A stretch of DNA of 64,000 nucleotides, taken from Plasmopara viticola. Taxonomy: Eukaryota; Oomycota; Peronosporomycetes; Peronosporales; Peronosporaceae. A program made the position numbers and the translations under genes. The notes under the pieces are model-generated. The model worked only from the letters and a program-made list of their open reading frames with translations. It made no database searches and was not told the DNA's origin. Shown here one piece after another: positions 31,762 through 40,543 of this stretch. The stretch's first letter is position 1. Each line of letters begins with the position of its first letter. The stretch spans positions 372,001-436,000 of the forward strand of contig MBPM02000061.1 of the NCBI GenBank assembly GCA_001695595.3. Reading direction: 5' to 3'.

Positions 31762-32061
31762 TGTTGTCGAAGATGCTGGCGAAGAAACGCCTCGACCAGC
31801 AACTACATATCGGTAAGTACCGATATTTGCAATCAAGTGATGACTGCTTGAAGGAGCGGGTTCAAGATGGGCGAAAGATCGGTTTTGGGATGGGAAGATG
31901 ATTGCGCCCGGGTAGGAAGATGATTGCGCCCGGATGGTAAGTCGTTCTGATTGGCTTAGATAAATCATTGGCTTATAGGTAGCATGTAGTTGCGAACTAA
32001 GGAGCTATAAATGTATTCACTTTGCATTTTGCCATCTACAGCATAAGTGCTTCTTCCAACA
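31762..32061 (+). repeat. A8 5' LTR
   Basis: 300 bp, TGTTGTCGAAGATGCTGG to CTTCTTCCAACA. Two gatgattgcgcccgg units. Initiator ATTCACTTTGCATTTT at 32015-32030, preceded by ctataaatg (TATA-like). Primer site GGTTATGAGCCC at 32062-32073. Confidence 0.95.
32015..32030 (+). promoter_or_regulatory. LTR initiator matching the oomycete start consensus
   Basis: ATTCACTTTGCATTTT agrees at 13 of 16 positions with the published oomycete core-promoter consensus GCTCATTYYNCAWTTT (recalled, not searched). A TATA-like ctataaatg lies just upstream. If used, transcription would start near 32018, leaving R+U5 of about 44 bases and a leader of about 48 bases before gag. Confidence 0.65.
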
Positions 32062-32065
32062 GGTT

Positions 32066-33120
32066 ATGAGCCCAAGCTCCGCCAACTCTGCCCCCGACAC
32101 CGACTACGCTCTCGCTATGGACATCGCCGCCGCCACCATTTCACGCATCAACAAGTTTGATGGAACAGACTTTCACACATGGAAGTTCAAGATGCAGATG
32201 GTGCTTGAAGAGCGGGACCTTTGGGAGGTAGCGAGTGGGGAGGTCAAGATGGAGGTCTTGACTACAGCCTTGGACCAGTTGACGTTTAAGCGAAAGTCAA
32301 GAAAGGCGCTTGCAATCATCTGTCTTGCGATGGAAGATTCGCAGCCGCCTCTTGTGCGCTCAGCAAATGGAGCGCATGATGCATGGTCACGGCTCGAAGG
32401 CCACTTCGAGAAGAAGAGCCTAGCGAACAAGCTCTTTCTTCGTCGTCGTTTTTTCACGGCCAAGATGGACGAAGGTGATGATGTGTCCGCGCATATCAAC
32501 AAGATGTAGACTCTGGCGGAACAGCTCGACGCAATGGGCGCTCCGGTTACAGAGGATGGCTTGGTGATCACGCTTCTTGGGAGTTTAAGTGAGTCATTTG
32601 CATTTCTTATAACAGCTTTGGAGTCAAGATCGGACTCGCTGTCATGGGAACTCGTGACATCTCGACTATTGCATAAAGACATGAAGCGAAAGGAACAAGG
32701 TATTGGGGCCGACGGAGCTGCGCATGGTCAAGGGCAAGCATTTTTGGCGAATGACTACAACAAGCGTAAGGGTGGGCGACCAGTACAAAAGGTCAGCGCG
32801 TGCCACTACTGTGGGGAACAAGGACATTGGATTGCCAAGTGTCCTGTTCGAATTCGTGAAAATGGTGAGCGACAGAGGTCGCAACGAGCGAATATCGCGC
32901 AAGTCGATGATGACAATGGCGACTTTCTCTTTTCGGTTGGAGACAGCATCCCCAAATCGAGTGAAGTGTGGCTGGTTGACTCTGGAGCGACGCAGCATAT
33001 GACAAGTTCCAAGAAATTTATGCGAAATTTTAAGACAATCACGCCGAGGGATGTGCACCTTGCAGACGATGGAGTGGTGCAAGATCGGGCGACATCGTGA
33101 TGTCGATGCACACTCCACAT
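32066..33120 (+). pseudogene. A8 gag and protease
   Basis: MSPSSANSAPDTDYALAMDIAAATISRINKFDGTDFHTWKFKMQMVLEERDLWEVASGEVKM opens at the primer-site ATG. TAG at 32507-32509 (HINKM-stop) breaks gag; it resumes at MGAPVTEDGLVITLLGSLSESFAFLITALESRSDSLSWELVTSRLLHKDMKRKEQG (32534-33100). Knuckle CHYCGEQGHWIAKC at about 32803-32844 and protease VWLVDSGATQHMTSSKKFM near 32968 are both intact. A deletion at about 33084 (VVQDRATS instead of VVQAIGTGD) shifts the frame before the post-protease linker. Confidence 0.9.
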
Positions 33121-34053
33121 GGTATAAAGAAGGGATTGCTTACTGGTGTGTAGTATATCCCAAAGCTTTCTCGAAGTCTATTTTCAGTCGGCCGATTCAC
33201 AAAGGATGTTAGCGCCGTGACGTTTCAAAATGAAGGTTGTTTTGCCATGACAAAGGGTCTCAAGTGGAAGCTTGGTGCTCACAAAGGCAAAGAGCTGTTT
33301 AAGCTCTGCATGACGTCGTTTCTTCCGGGTGAGGCTAATGTGATAACTTCGTCGGGATGCCATGGGGACACCAATTCGTACATTTGGCACCTTCGATTTG
33401 GTCATTTTAGCTATGGTGGTCTCGACACTATGATACGAAAAAAGATTGGCTATGTACTTGACATGGGTCAAGCAGTGAGAGAAGTGTGACGGGCGCTCAC
33501 TCGGTAGGCAAACGAGAGTGATATTCTCAAATTTGTCACCAAGTCGTTCAAGGCAAGTGCTTGAGGTAATTTACAGCGATGTGTGTGCGGGCCGATGCAG
33601 ACACCGACTTTTGGTGGAAAGGGTTACTTTGTCACATTTATTAATGACAAGTCACACTTCTGCATGGTATACTTGCTGCGAGACAAGTCGGAAGTAGCCG
33701 CGAAAATCGCAAATTTTGTCGTTCTAGCTGAAAACCAAACTGGAAAGCGAGTAAAAACGCTTCGCAGTGATAATGGCGGAGAGTACACCTCGAGCGAAAT
33801 GGCCAAGTTTTGCAGCAATCATGGAATCGTGCAGAAATTTACGCCGCCCTACACTCCTCAGATAGACGGAGTTGCGGAGCGAATGAATAGAACATTGGTG
33901 AAATGTGCACGCTGCATGATGGAGCATGATGGATTGACGAAGGTGTACTGGGGTGAAGCAGTCATGACGGCTATGTTTCTTCGAAATCGGTGTCCAACGC
34001 GTGCTCTCAGTTAAGACATTTCTCCGTATCAAGCTTGGACGGGAAATAAGCCA
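33121..34053 (+). pseudogene. A8 integrase
   Basis: After TAG for TGG at about 33151: SVGRFTKDVSAVTFQNEGCFAMTKGLKWKLGAHKGKELFKLCMTSF, zinc domain CHGDTNSYIWHLRFGHFSYGGLDTMI (third His altered), with the Cys pair region broken near 33470-33560. Core: MCGPMQTPTFGGKGYFVTFINDKSHFCMVYLLRDKSEV, LRSDNGGEYTSSEMAKFCSNHGIVQKFTPPYTPQIDGVAERMN (second Asp and Glu kept; in ICSDVCAGRCR the first region is shifted by an extra base). WGEAVMTAMFLRNRCPTRALS then TAA at 34012. Confidence 0.88.
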
Positions 34054-35556
34054 TTGCTTGCAAACTTGAAAGTCTTTGGCTGCCATGCGTATGTGACGGT
34101 GCCTAAGGAGAAGCGCGCAAAGTTCGATGGCCCATCGGTACGCTGTCGATTTATCGGATGTTCGGACCATGAAAAAGTATATCGGCTCGAGGAACTTAAG
34201 AGTGGTCGTGTGCTGGTAAGCCGGGATGCGCAATTTATGGAGGACGTTTTCGACATTGGAAAGCGTTATTCTTGTCAAGAAGAAGTGTGCATTCATGACG
34301 AAGATACAACGAATGAGGACTCGCAGCATGAGGACCAAAACCATAAAGATGATGCTGAAATGGAAGAAAACGACGAAAATGGTAACAAGAGACACCAGCG
34401 AACGGATTCGTTGGAAAAGGCTACTGAGACCAGAAGTGCTAAGCGGTTCGCACAGCACAACACGCATTCTACTCGGTATAGCAGAAACCAAGGCCTTGAT
34501 GAGATGTCAGCAGCAGCTCAAGATGGCTCAAGCTTTGAAGCTGCATACGTCATGAATTCAGGGGGAGATAAGCCAATTACGTTTAAGTCGGCTATGGAAT
34601 CCAAGGACGCAAGCAAATGGAAAGAAGCATGCGACTCAGAGTTCGAATCGCTGTCGAACAATGACACCTGGGATATTGTGCAACTGCCGCAAGGACGCAA
34701 AGCGATCGGTTGCAGATGGGTGTTTCGCGTCAAAGAAAACCAGGATGGTCGAGTTGAGCGATACAAGGCTCGACTGGTTGCATAGGGTTTTTCGCAGAAG
34801 TTTGGCATCAACTATGAGGAAACTTTCGCATTGGTGGCCAAGTTCACCTCGATTCGGATTGTATTAAGTTTGGCAGCCAGGTACAATCTTTCGCTTCACC
34901 AAATGGATGTAAAGACAGCGTTTTTGAACGGTATGCTCGAAGAAGACATCTTTATGGCACAGCCGGACGGATACGTTGGTGCAGCTCACCCCGACTACGT
35001 ATGCAAGTTAAAGCGATCGTTATACGGCTTAAAACAGTCACCTCGCATGTGGAATCAAACCATTGATGATTTCATGCTCAAGATTGGTTTTAGCAGATGC
35101 GACTCAGACCATTGTGTATACGTCGAGCGGAGTGATGATGGTGACATGGCTTTTGTGGATATTTACGTTGACGACCTTATCATCGCAAGTGGCAACGAAG
35201 AGCTCCTCGAGTCGACTAAGCGTATGCTGAGTGATCGGTTTGAGATGACAGATCTCGGCGAACTCAAGTTTTTTTTCGGTGTTGAGATCAAGGGCGACCA
35301 GAAAGCTGGCCAAGTGACGATGCGGCAAACAAATTTCTCGAAGTCAGTATTGATCAAGTTTGGCATGCAAGATAGTAAGCCGGTGAGGACGCCACAAGAC
35401 CCTGGACTTAAGTTGAAGAAGAACATGTGCGAAGGCGGCTACAAGCATGAAGAAACAATGAAGAACGTGCCTTGCCGGAGTGCTGTCGGAGCAATCATGT
35501 ACCTAATGGTGGCGACGCGTCCGGACCTCGCTGCGGCAGTGGGTGTTCTCAGTTGA
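34054..35556 (+). pseudogene. A8 linker and RT
   Basis: 34054-34785: LANLKVFGCHAYVTVPKEKRAKFDGPSVRCRFIGCSDHEKVYRLEELKSGRVLVSRDAQFMEDVFD, long acidic linker, RHQRTDSLEKATETRSAKR, MSAAAQDGSSFEAAYVMNSGGDKPITFKSAMESKDASKWKEACDSEFESLSNNDTW, RWVFRVKENQDGRVERYKARLVA then TAG (for AAG) at 34783. 34831-35556: VAKFTSIRIVLSLAARYNLSLHQMDVKTAFLNGMLEEDIFMAQPDGY, PDYVCKLKRSLYGLKQSPRMWNQTIDDFMLKIGFSRCDSDHCVYVERSDDGDMAFVDIYVDDLIIASGN (YVDD intact), EMTDLGELKFFFGVEI, ending VLS-TGA at 35554-35556. Confidence 0.92.
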
Positions 35557-36211
35557 TTTGCGTCAGATCCCTGTCCAACACACTGGCAAGCTCTTAAGCG
35601 CGTACTGCGGTATCTTCAAGCAACACAAACATATGGACCCGAATTTACGCGCAACGGCACTGCTAAGCTAATGGGCTATTCAGATGCAAATTGGGCTGGA
35701 GACATTGAGTCACGCAAAAGCACAAGCAGATATATGTTCAAGCTCAACGGCGGATGTGTTAGCTGGTGAAGCAAGGAACAGCGGACAGTACCGCTTTCAT
35801 CGACGGAAGCCGAATACATGGCGCTTTCACAGGCTACACAAGAAGCAGTATGGCTTAAGACCTTTATGTGCGAACTCGGCGAAATAAGGAACGACTGCGA
35901 TCAAGATTCATGAAGACAATCAAGGCTCGATCGCGCTGGCCAAGAACCCGGAGTTTCACAAGCGCACTAAGCACATCGACATTCGATACCACTTTGTGCG
36001 CGAAAAGGTTGAAGCCAATCAAGTGGCGCTTGAGTACTGTCCAACTCAAGATATGCTGGCCGACATCATGACAAAGTCTATTTCAGCTACACAATTTTAC
36101 AAAGTCCAGAGCATGCTCGGTATTCGAGCACAAAAGGCTGTCGAGTCGAGTGGAAGTGTTGTCAAAGATGCTGGCGAAGAAACGCCTCGACCAGCAACTA
36201 CATATCGGTAA
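35557..36211 (+). pseudogene. A8 RNase H and LTR-encoded pol end
   Basis: [73 protein letters not shown] for CGA at 35767-35769, ALSSTEAEYMALSQATQEAVWLKTFMCELGEI, a shift at about 35885, then EDNQGSIALAKNPEFHKRTKHIDIRYHFVREKVEANQVALEYCPTQDMLADIMTKSIS, AVESSGSVVKDAGEETPRPATTYR. The 3' LTR begins at 36157, so the last 18 codons and stop (36209-36211) are in the LTR. Confidence 0.9.
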
Positions 36212-36434
36212 GTACCGATATTTGCAATCAAGTGATGACTGCTTGAAGGAGCGGGTTCAAGATGGGCAAAAGATTGGTTTTGGGATGGGAAGATGATTGC
36301 GCCCGGATGGTAAGTCGTTCTGATTGGCTTAAATATATCATTGGCTTAAAGGTAGCATGTAGTTGCGAATTAAGGACCTATAAATATATACACTTTAAAT
36401 TTTGCCATCTACAGCATAAGTGCTTCTTACAACA
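36157..36434 (+). repeat. A8 3' LTR
   Basis: 278 bp, TGTTGTCAAAGATGCTGG to CTTCTTACAACA. One gatgattgcgcccgg unit, against two in the 5' LTR, plus roughly a dozen base differences. Followed by GGGAT. Confidence 0.94.
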
Positions 36435-37044
36435 GGGATGTCATGGGGACACCACTTCGAACCTCTGGCACCTTCGACTTGGGCACTGTTACAAATACAT
36501 GCTGCCCAATTGGTACATTGTACCCATTAACCGGTTAGTTTCCTCGCCTCCGCCTCCTACTTAGTGCTCAAAGTCACCTTCCATCAGGCACATCGGACAT
36601 AGTGGTGTTGAGACTATCGTCAAGAAAATCTATGGTGTTGGCATTGATTGACCTTGCTCCCGTCAAACAGTGTGAGCTGTGTGATAATTGTGCACTTGGC
36701 AAACAAACACGAGTGAGTTTTATGTCAAAGTCGCCACATCACAAAAAAAAGAAACTGTTGGAAGTAATTCACAGTGATGTGTATGGACCTATGCAGTCGA
36801 CTACTTTAAGCGGCAAGCGGTATTTTGTCACTTTCACAGACGAGTACTCGCAGTTTGCAACGGTATTTTTGCTGCGAAACAAGTCTGAAGTTACCACCAA
36901 ATTTGCCGAGTTTGTCGCGTTTGCCGAAGCTCAGACTGGCAAAGTTGTCAAAGCACTTCGCTGCGATGATGGTGGTGAGTACACATCGGGTGACATGGCC
37001 AAGTTCTGCAAGCGACATGGTATCAAGCAGAAGTTTGCGCCGCC
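36435..37044 (+). pseudogene. A7 integrase, resumed after A8
   Basis: GGGAT then CHGDTTSNLWHLRLGH, interrupted at 36487-36586 by a short solo LTR, then HIGHSGVETIVKK (HHCC histidines). Past the insert: LAPVKQCELCDNCALGKQTRVSFMSKSPHHKKKKLLEVIHSDVYGPMQSTTLSGKRYFVTFTDEYSQFATVFLLRNKSEV, KALRCDDGGEYTSGDMAKFCKRHGIKQKFAPP; first Asp present, second Asp kept as DDGGEY. Stops lie near 36650. Cut at 37044 by the B3 LTR before the catalytic Glu. Confidence 0.88.
36487..36586 (+). mobile_element. Solo lineage-B LTR with internal deletion, inside A7
   Basis: 100 bp: the first 53 bases match the start of the B2 LTR (TGTTACA..ACATGCTG..CAATTGGTACATTG to ACCGGTTAG), and the remainder matches its last 47 (TTTCCTCGCCTCCGCC to CACCTTCCATCA). 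Flanked by GGCAC at 36482-36486 and 36587-36591, so it arose by genuine integration, then LTR-LTR recombination and an internal loss of about 190 bp. Confidence 0.93.
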
Positions 37045-37383
37045 TGTTAGAAAGGTGAGCGGAGCGAAGGCAAAGAGTTGAGGCGGGTAGTGAAGAGTCT
37101 GCGCGAGGGAGAACCAAGCGAAGACACTTGTTAGGAAAAAAGTAGATTTCAAAGTGAGTGTATTCATTTGGTCCTTAATTCACAACTCTTTGCTACATCT
37201 AAGCCATTCATTCATCTTAGCCGATCAGAAGAACTTACCATCTGGGCGCAATCATCTTGAGTGCGCCTGTCCATGTGTCTATCCATGACGCCATCGTTGT
37301 TTGTTTGAACCGTTGGACAGCCGCTCGTATTGGACAGCCTCGGAAACCGGATTATAATTGAGGAAAACCGGTTACCTTCAATA
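37045..37383 (-). repeat. B3 3' LTR
   Basis: 339 bp; minus strand TATTGAAGGTAACCGG to CTCACCTTTCTAACA, preceded on that strand by purine tract TGAGGGGGAG (37384-37393). Same type as B1. Initiator-like ACTCACTTTGAAATC near 37148-37162. Confidence 0.92.
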
Positions 37384-37390
37384 CTCCCCC

Positions 37391-38272
37391 TCAATACGAG
37401 CACGCGTGAATTCCGAGAGCCCTCATTAGGTCGGCATGACGTGGTCCTGGAAGTGCCTTCGTCATTATGTCTGCCAGCATTGCCGAGGTCTCACAATATT
37501 TAAGCTCGACTTCACCGCGTTTGACTTCGTCACGGATGTGATGATACTTGATATCAATGTGCTTGGCTCGGCCATGGTTGACCGGAGTCTTGATACATGA
37601 TTGATTATCTTCAAATATCTTCAGCTCTGGTTTGTCTTCACCAGCTGCACCGAAAAATTCACAAAGAAGACGATGTACCCACTTGCCTTCTTGAATCGCC
37701 AGGCTGAGTGCAATATATTCAGCTTCGCTGGTCGACAGTGAAACGCTTGATTGTTTCTTGCTTCTCCAACTCACAGGTGCTCCCATCAACATAAATGCAA
37801 AGCCGGAGGTTGACTCGCGGTCCGCATGATTGCCAGCCCAATCTGCATCCGAATATTCCCGGAAATCCACATGATCACTAGCCTTAAATGTGATGCCGTG
37901 CGACTTACTTCCTTAAAGGTAGCGAAGAACTCTCTTTATCGCAACCCAGTGTTCAGCTTGAGGGTTCTTTTATAAAACGTGATACATATCCAACAGCAAA
38001 AGCAATGTCTGGACGTGTTGCAGTTGTCAGATGCATCAAGGCACCCACAGCTCCACGAAATGGAACGTCGATCTTGGCACGAGTCGTAAGCTTAAGTCGG
38101 TCGGACTTATTACTGCCTTGCACTCACTCATGCCGAATCGCTTGAGAATGTCGTCGACATGGCGTCTCTGGCAAAGTGTGATGCTGCCGTCGGCGTTATC
38201 CACAAGTTCGATACCCAGAACAAAAGCACATTTTCCACTGTCCGTCATCTCGAAGCGTGACTTGAGACTGTC
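37391..38272 (-). pseudogene. B3 RT end and RNase H
   Basis: Minus strand from 38272: RFEMTDSGKCAFVLGIELVDNADGSITLCQRRHVDDILKRFGMSECKAVISPTDLSLRLVP, a short deletion (about 38090), VPFRGAVGALMHL-type region, IAFAVGYVSRF, then the RNase H frame 37870-37391: MDFREYSDADWAGNHADRESTSGFAFMLMGAPVSWRSKKQSSVSLSTSEAEYIALSLAIQEGKWVHRLLCEFFGAAGEDKPELKIFEDNQSCIKTPVNHGRAKHIDIKYHHIRDEVKRGEVELKYCETSAMLADIMTKALPGPRHADLMRALGIHACSY. Catalytic D, E and D are present. The stop codon is the start of the purine tract. Confidence 0.9.
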
Positions 38273-38277
38273 TTTAG

Positions 38278-38579
38278 TGTTGTCAAAGATGCTGGTGATG
38301 ATACGCCTCGACCAGCGACTACATATTGGTAAGTACCGGTATCTGCAATCAGTTGATGACTGCTTGAAAGAGCGGGTTCAAGATGGGCAAAAGATCGTTT
38401 TCGAGATGGAAAGATGATTGCGCCCGGATGGAGAGGTGATTGCGACCGGATCGTGAGTCGTTCTGATTGGCTTAGACAAATCATTGGCTTAGAGGTAGCA
38501 TGTAGTTGCGAACTAAGGACCTTATAAATATATTCACTTTGCATTTTGCCAACTAGTGCTCACTTCGACCTTTTCAACA
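38278..38579 (+). repeat. A9 5' LTR
   Basis: 302 bp, TGTTGTCAAAGATGCTGG to GACCTTTTCAACA; initiator ATTCACTTTGCATTTT near 38534-38549. Primer site GGTTATGAGCCC at 38580-38591. Confidence 0.95.
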
Positions 38580-38583
38580 GGTT

Positions 38584-39636
38584 ATGAGCCCAAGCCCCGC
38601 CGACTCTGCCTCCCCCTTCTCTGACTCTGCCTTCGCCACCATGGACGCGTCTATGCCAAGTCGAATCAACAAGTTCGACGGCACCAACTTTCAACCCTGG
38701 AAGTTCAAGATGCAGATGGTGCTGGAGGAGAGGGACCTGTGGGAAGTCGCAAGTGGTGAGATCAAGCTAGAGCACTGCACGAATGCGATGGATCAGTCGA
38801 CTTACAAGAGAAAGTCTCGGAAAGCGCTACCGATAATCTGTCTTGCGATGGAAGACTCGCAACTGCCACTGGTCCGGTCGTCAAGTGGTGCGCATGATGC
38901 ATGGTCGCGACTGGAAGGACACTTTGAGAAGAGGAGCCTCGCAAACAAGCTCTTTCTTCGTTGACGGTTTTTCACGACAATGATGGAAGAAGGTGATGAT
39001 GTTCTGGAACACATCAACAAGCTGAAGACGCTAGCGGATCAGCTCGATGCTGTAGGTGCCCCGGTGAGCGAGGACGACTTGGTTATCACGCTTCTTGGGA
39101 GTCTTAATGACTCGTACCAGTTTCTCATTACTGCATTGGAATCTCGTGCAGACACTTTGACCTGGGAGCTGGTGACGTCTCAACTTCTCCATGAGGATAT
39201 GAAGCGCAAGGAGCAGGGCGGCGATGGAGCTGCGTCTAGCCAAGCGTTCATGATGAAGGATGCGGAGCGCAAAGGACGACCGGTGAAGAAGACTGGTGCG
39301 TGCCATAATTGCGGCAAACAAGGACACTGGATCGCAGATTGCCCCTCGCGAGTCCAGAATGATGCTGAGCGATATCGATCGCAGCGGGCAAACGTCGCGC
39401 AGACAAAAGACTCTGGTGACTATCTTTTCTCGGTTGGCGGTAGCAGTGGCTCTGTCAAGCCGAATGACGTCTGGCTGGTCGACTCGGGGGCGAATCAGCA
39501 TATGACAAGTTCCAAGAAGCTCATAAGGAGCTACAAGACCTTTCTCCCTATCGACGTGCATCTGGCAGACGACGGCGTCGTACAAGCTATTGGCAGCGGT
39601 GACATTGTGATGGCTATGATACATCGCACGGAATGA
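38584..39636 (+). pseudogene. A9 gag and protease
   Basis: MSPSPADSASPFSDSAFATMDASMPSRINKFDGTNFQPWKFKMQMVLEERDLWEV, through SLANKLFLR where CGA has become TGA (38962-38964), then MMEEGDDVLEHINKLKTLADQLDAVGAPVSEDDLVITLLGSLNDSYQFLITALESRADTLTWELVTSQLLHEDMKRKEQG. Knuckle CHNCGKQGHWIADC near 39301-39342; protease VWLVDSGANQHMTSSKKLI near 39470 (D-S-G intact). An indel near 39618 shifts the frame. Apart from one stop and this shift the 351-codon region is well preserved. Confidence 0.9.
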
Positions 39637-40543
39637 AGAAGGGTGTGTTGACAAATGTGTGGCACATTCCCAAGTTGTCGAGAAATTTGTTTTCAGTTGG
39701 TCGCTTTACCAAGGACGTCGGGCCTGTTGTTTTCGACATGGAGGGATGCTTTGCCCAAACAAAAGGTGTCAAGTGGAAAATCGGTGCGCGCGAAGGAAAA
39801 GGATTATTTCGGCTGCACATGACTCCAGTTGCTCGTGAAGAAGCAAATACGGTCAAGACTTTGACAACGAGGACACCTCATATTTGTGGCATCTTCGACT
39901 TGGTCATATTGGTCACGACGGGCTGAACGCAATCGTGAGGAAGAATCTCGCCATTGGAATCGACTTTACATCTGTGAACAAGTGGAGGATTTGTGATGGC
40001 TGTGCTTTGGGTAAGCGGACTCGTGTACGGCTCCAATCGATGTCGACGGATCGAGCGAATGAGCTTTTGGAGGTTATACACAGCGATGTGTGCGGTCCCA
40101 TGCAGTGTCCAATGTTTAGTGGCAAGCGCTACTTCGTGACGTTCATCGACGACAAGTCAAGATATTGCGTCGTGTACCTGATCAAGAGCAAGTCAGAAGT
40201 CGTGGACAAGTTCGCCAATTTTGTGGCATTCGCAGAAAAGCAGACCGGCAAACGCGTAAAATCTCTTCGCAGTGACAACGGTGGCGAGTATGCATCCACG
40301 AAAATGGCCAAGTTTTGCTCGGATAATGTGATTGTGCTCAAGTATACGCCGCCGTACACACCACAGCTTAACGGAGTTGCGGAGCGTATGAATCGGACGC
40401 TTGTGGAATGCGCGAGGTGCATGTTGGAGCACGCGGGTCTCGCCAAACACTACTGGGGAGAAGCAGTTATGACAGCAATGTTTCTTCGAAATCGGTGTCC
40501 ATCGCGTGCTATCGAGCACCAAACGTCACCTTTCGAGCTTTGA
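39633..40543 (+). pseudogene. A9 integrase
   Basis: Two overlapping frames. 39633-39926: KKGVLTNVWHIPKLSRNLFSVGRFTKDVGPVVFDMEGCFAQTKGVKWKIGAREGKGLFRLHMTPV. 39884-40543: MWHLRLGHIGHDGLNAIVRKN, ICDGCALGKRTRVRLQ, LLEVIHSDVCGPMQCPMFSGKRYFVTFIDDKSRYCVVYLIKSKSEVVDKFANFVAFAEKQTGKRVKSLRSDNGGEYASTKMAKFCSDNVIVLKYTPPYTPQLNGVAERMNRTLVECARCMLEHAGLAKHYWGEAVMTAMFLRNRCPSRAIEHQTSPFEL, ended by TGA for TGG. HHCC and all three catalytic residues survive. Confidence 0.92.

Larger units (their letters stand above)
31762..36434 (+). mobile_element. Copia element A8, full length, inside A7
   Basis: 4,673 bp, LTRs 31762-32061 and 36157-36434, flanked by GGGAT at 31757-31761 and 36435-36439. Outside the duplication A7's sequence is continuous (TCGTCGGGAT / GTCATGGGGACACC). 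All domains are present in order on the plus strand; nonsense codons and shifts in every domain. Confidence 0.96.
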
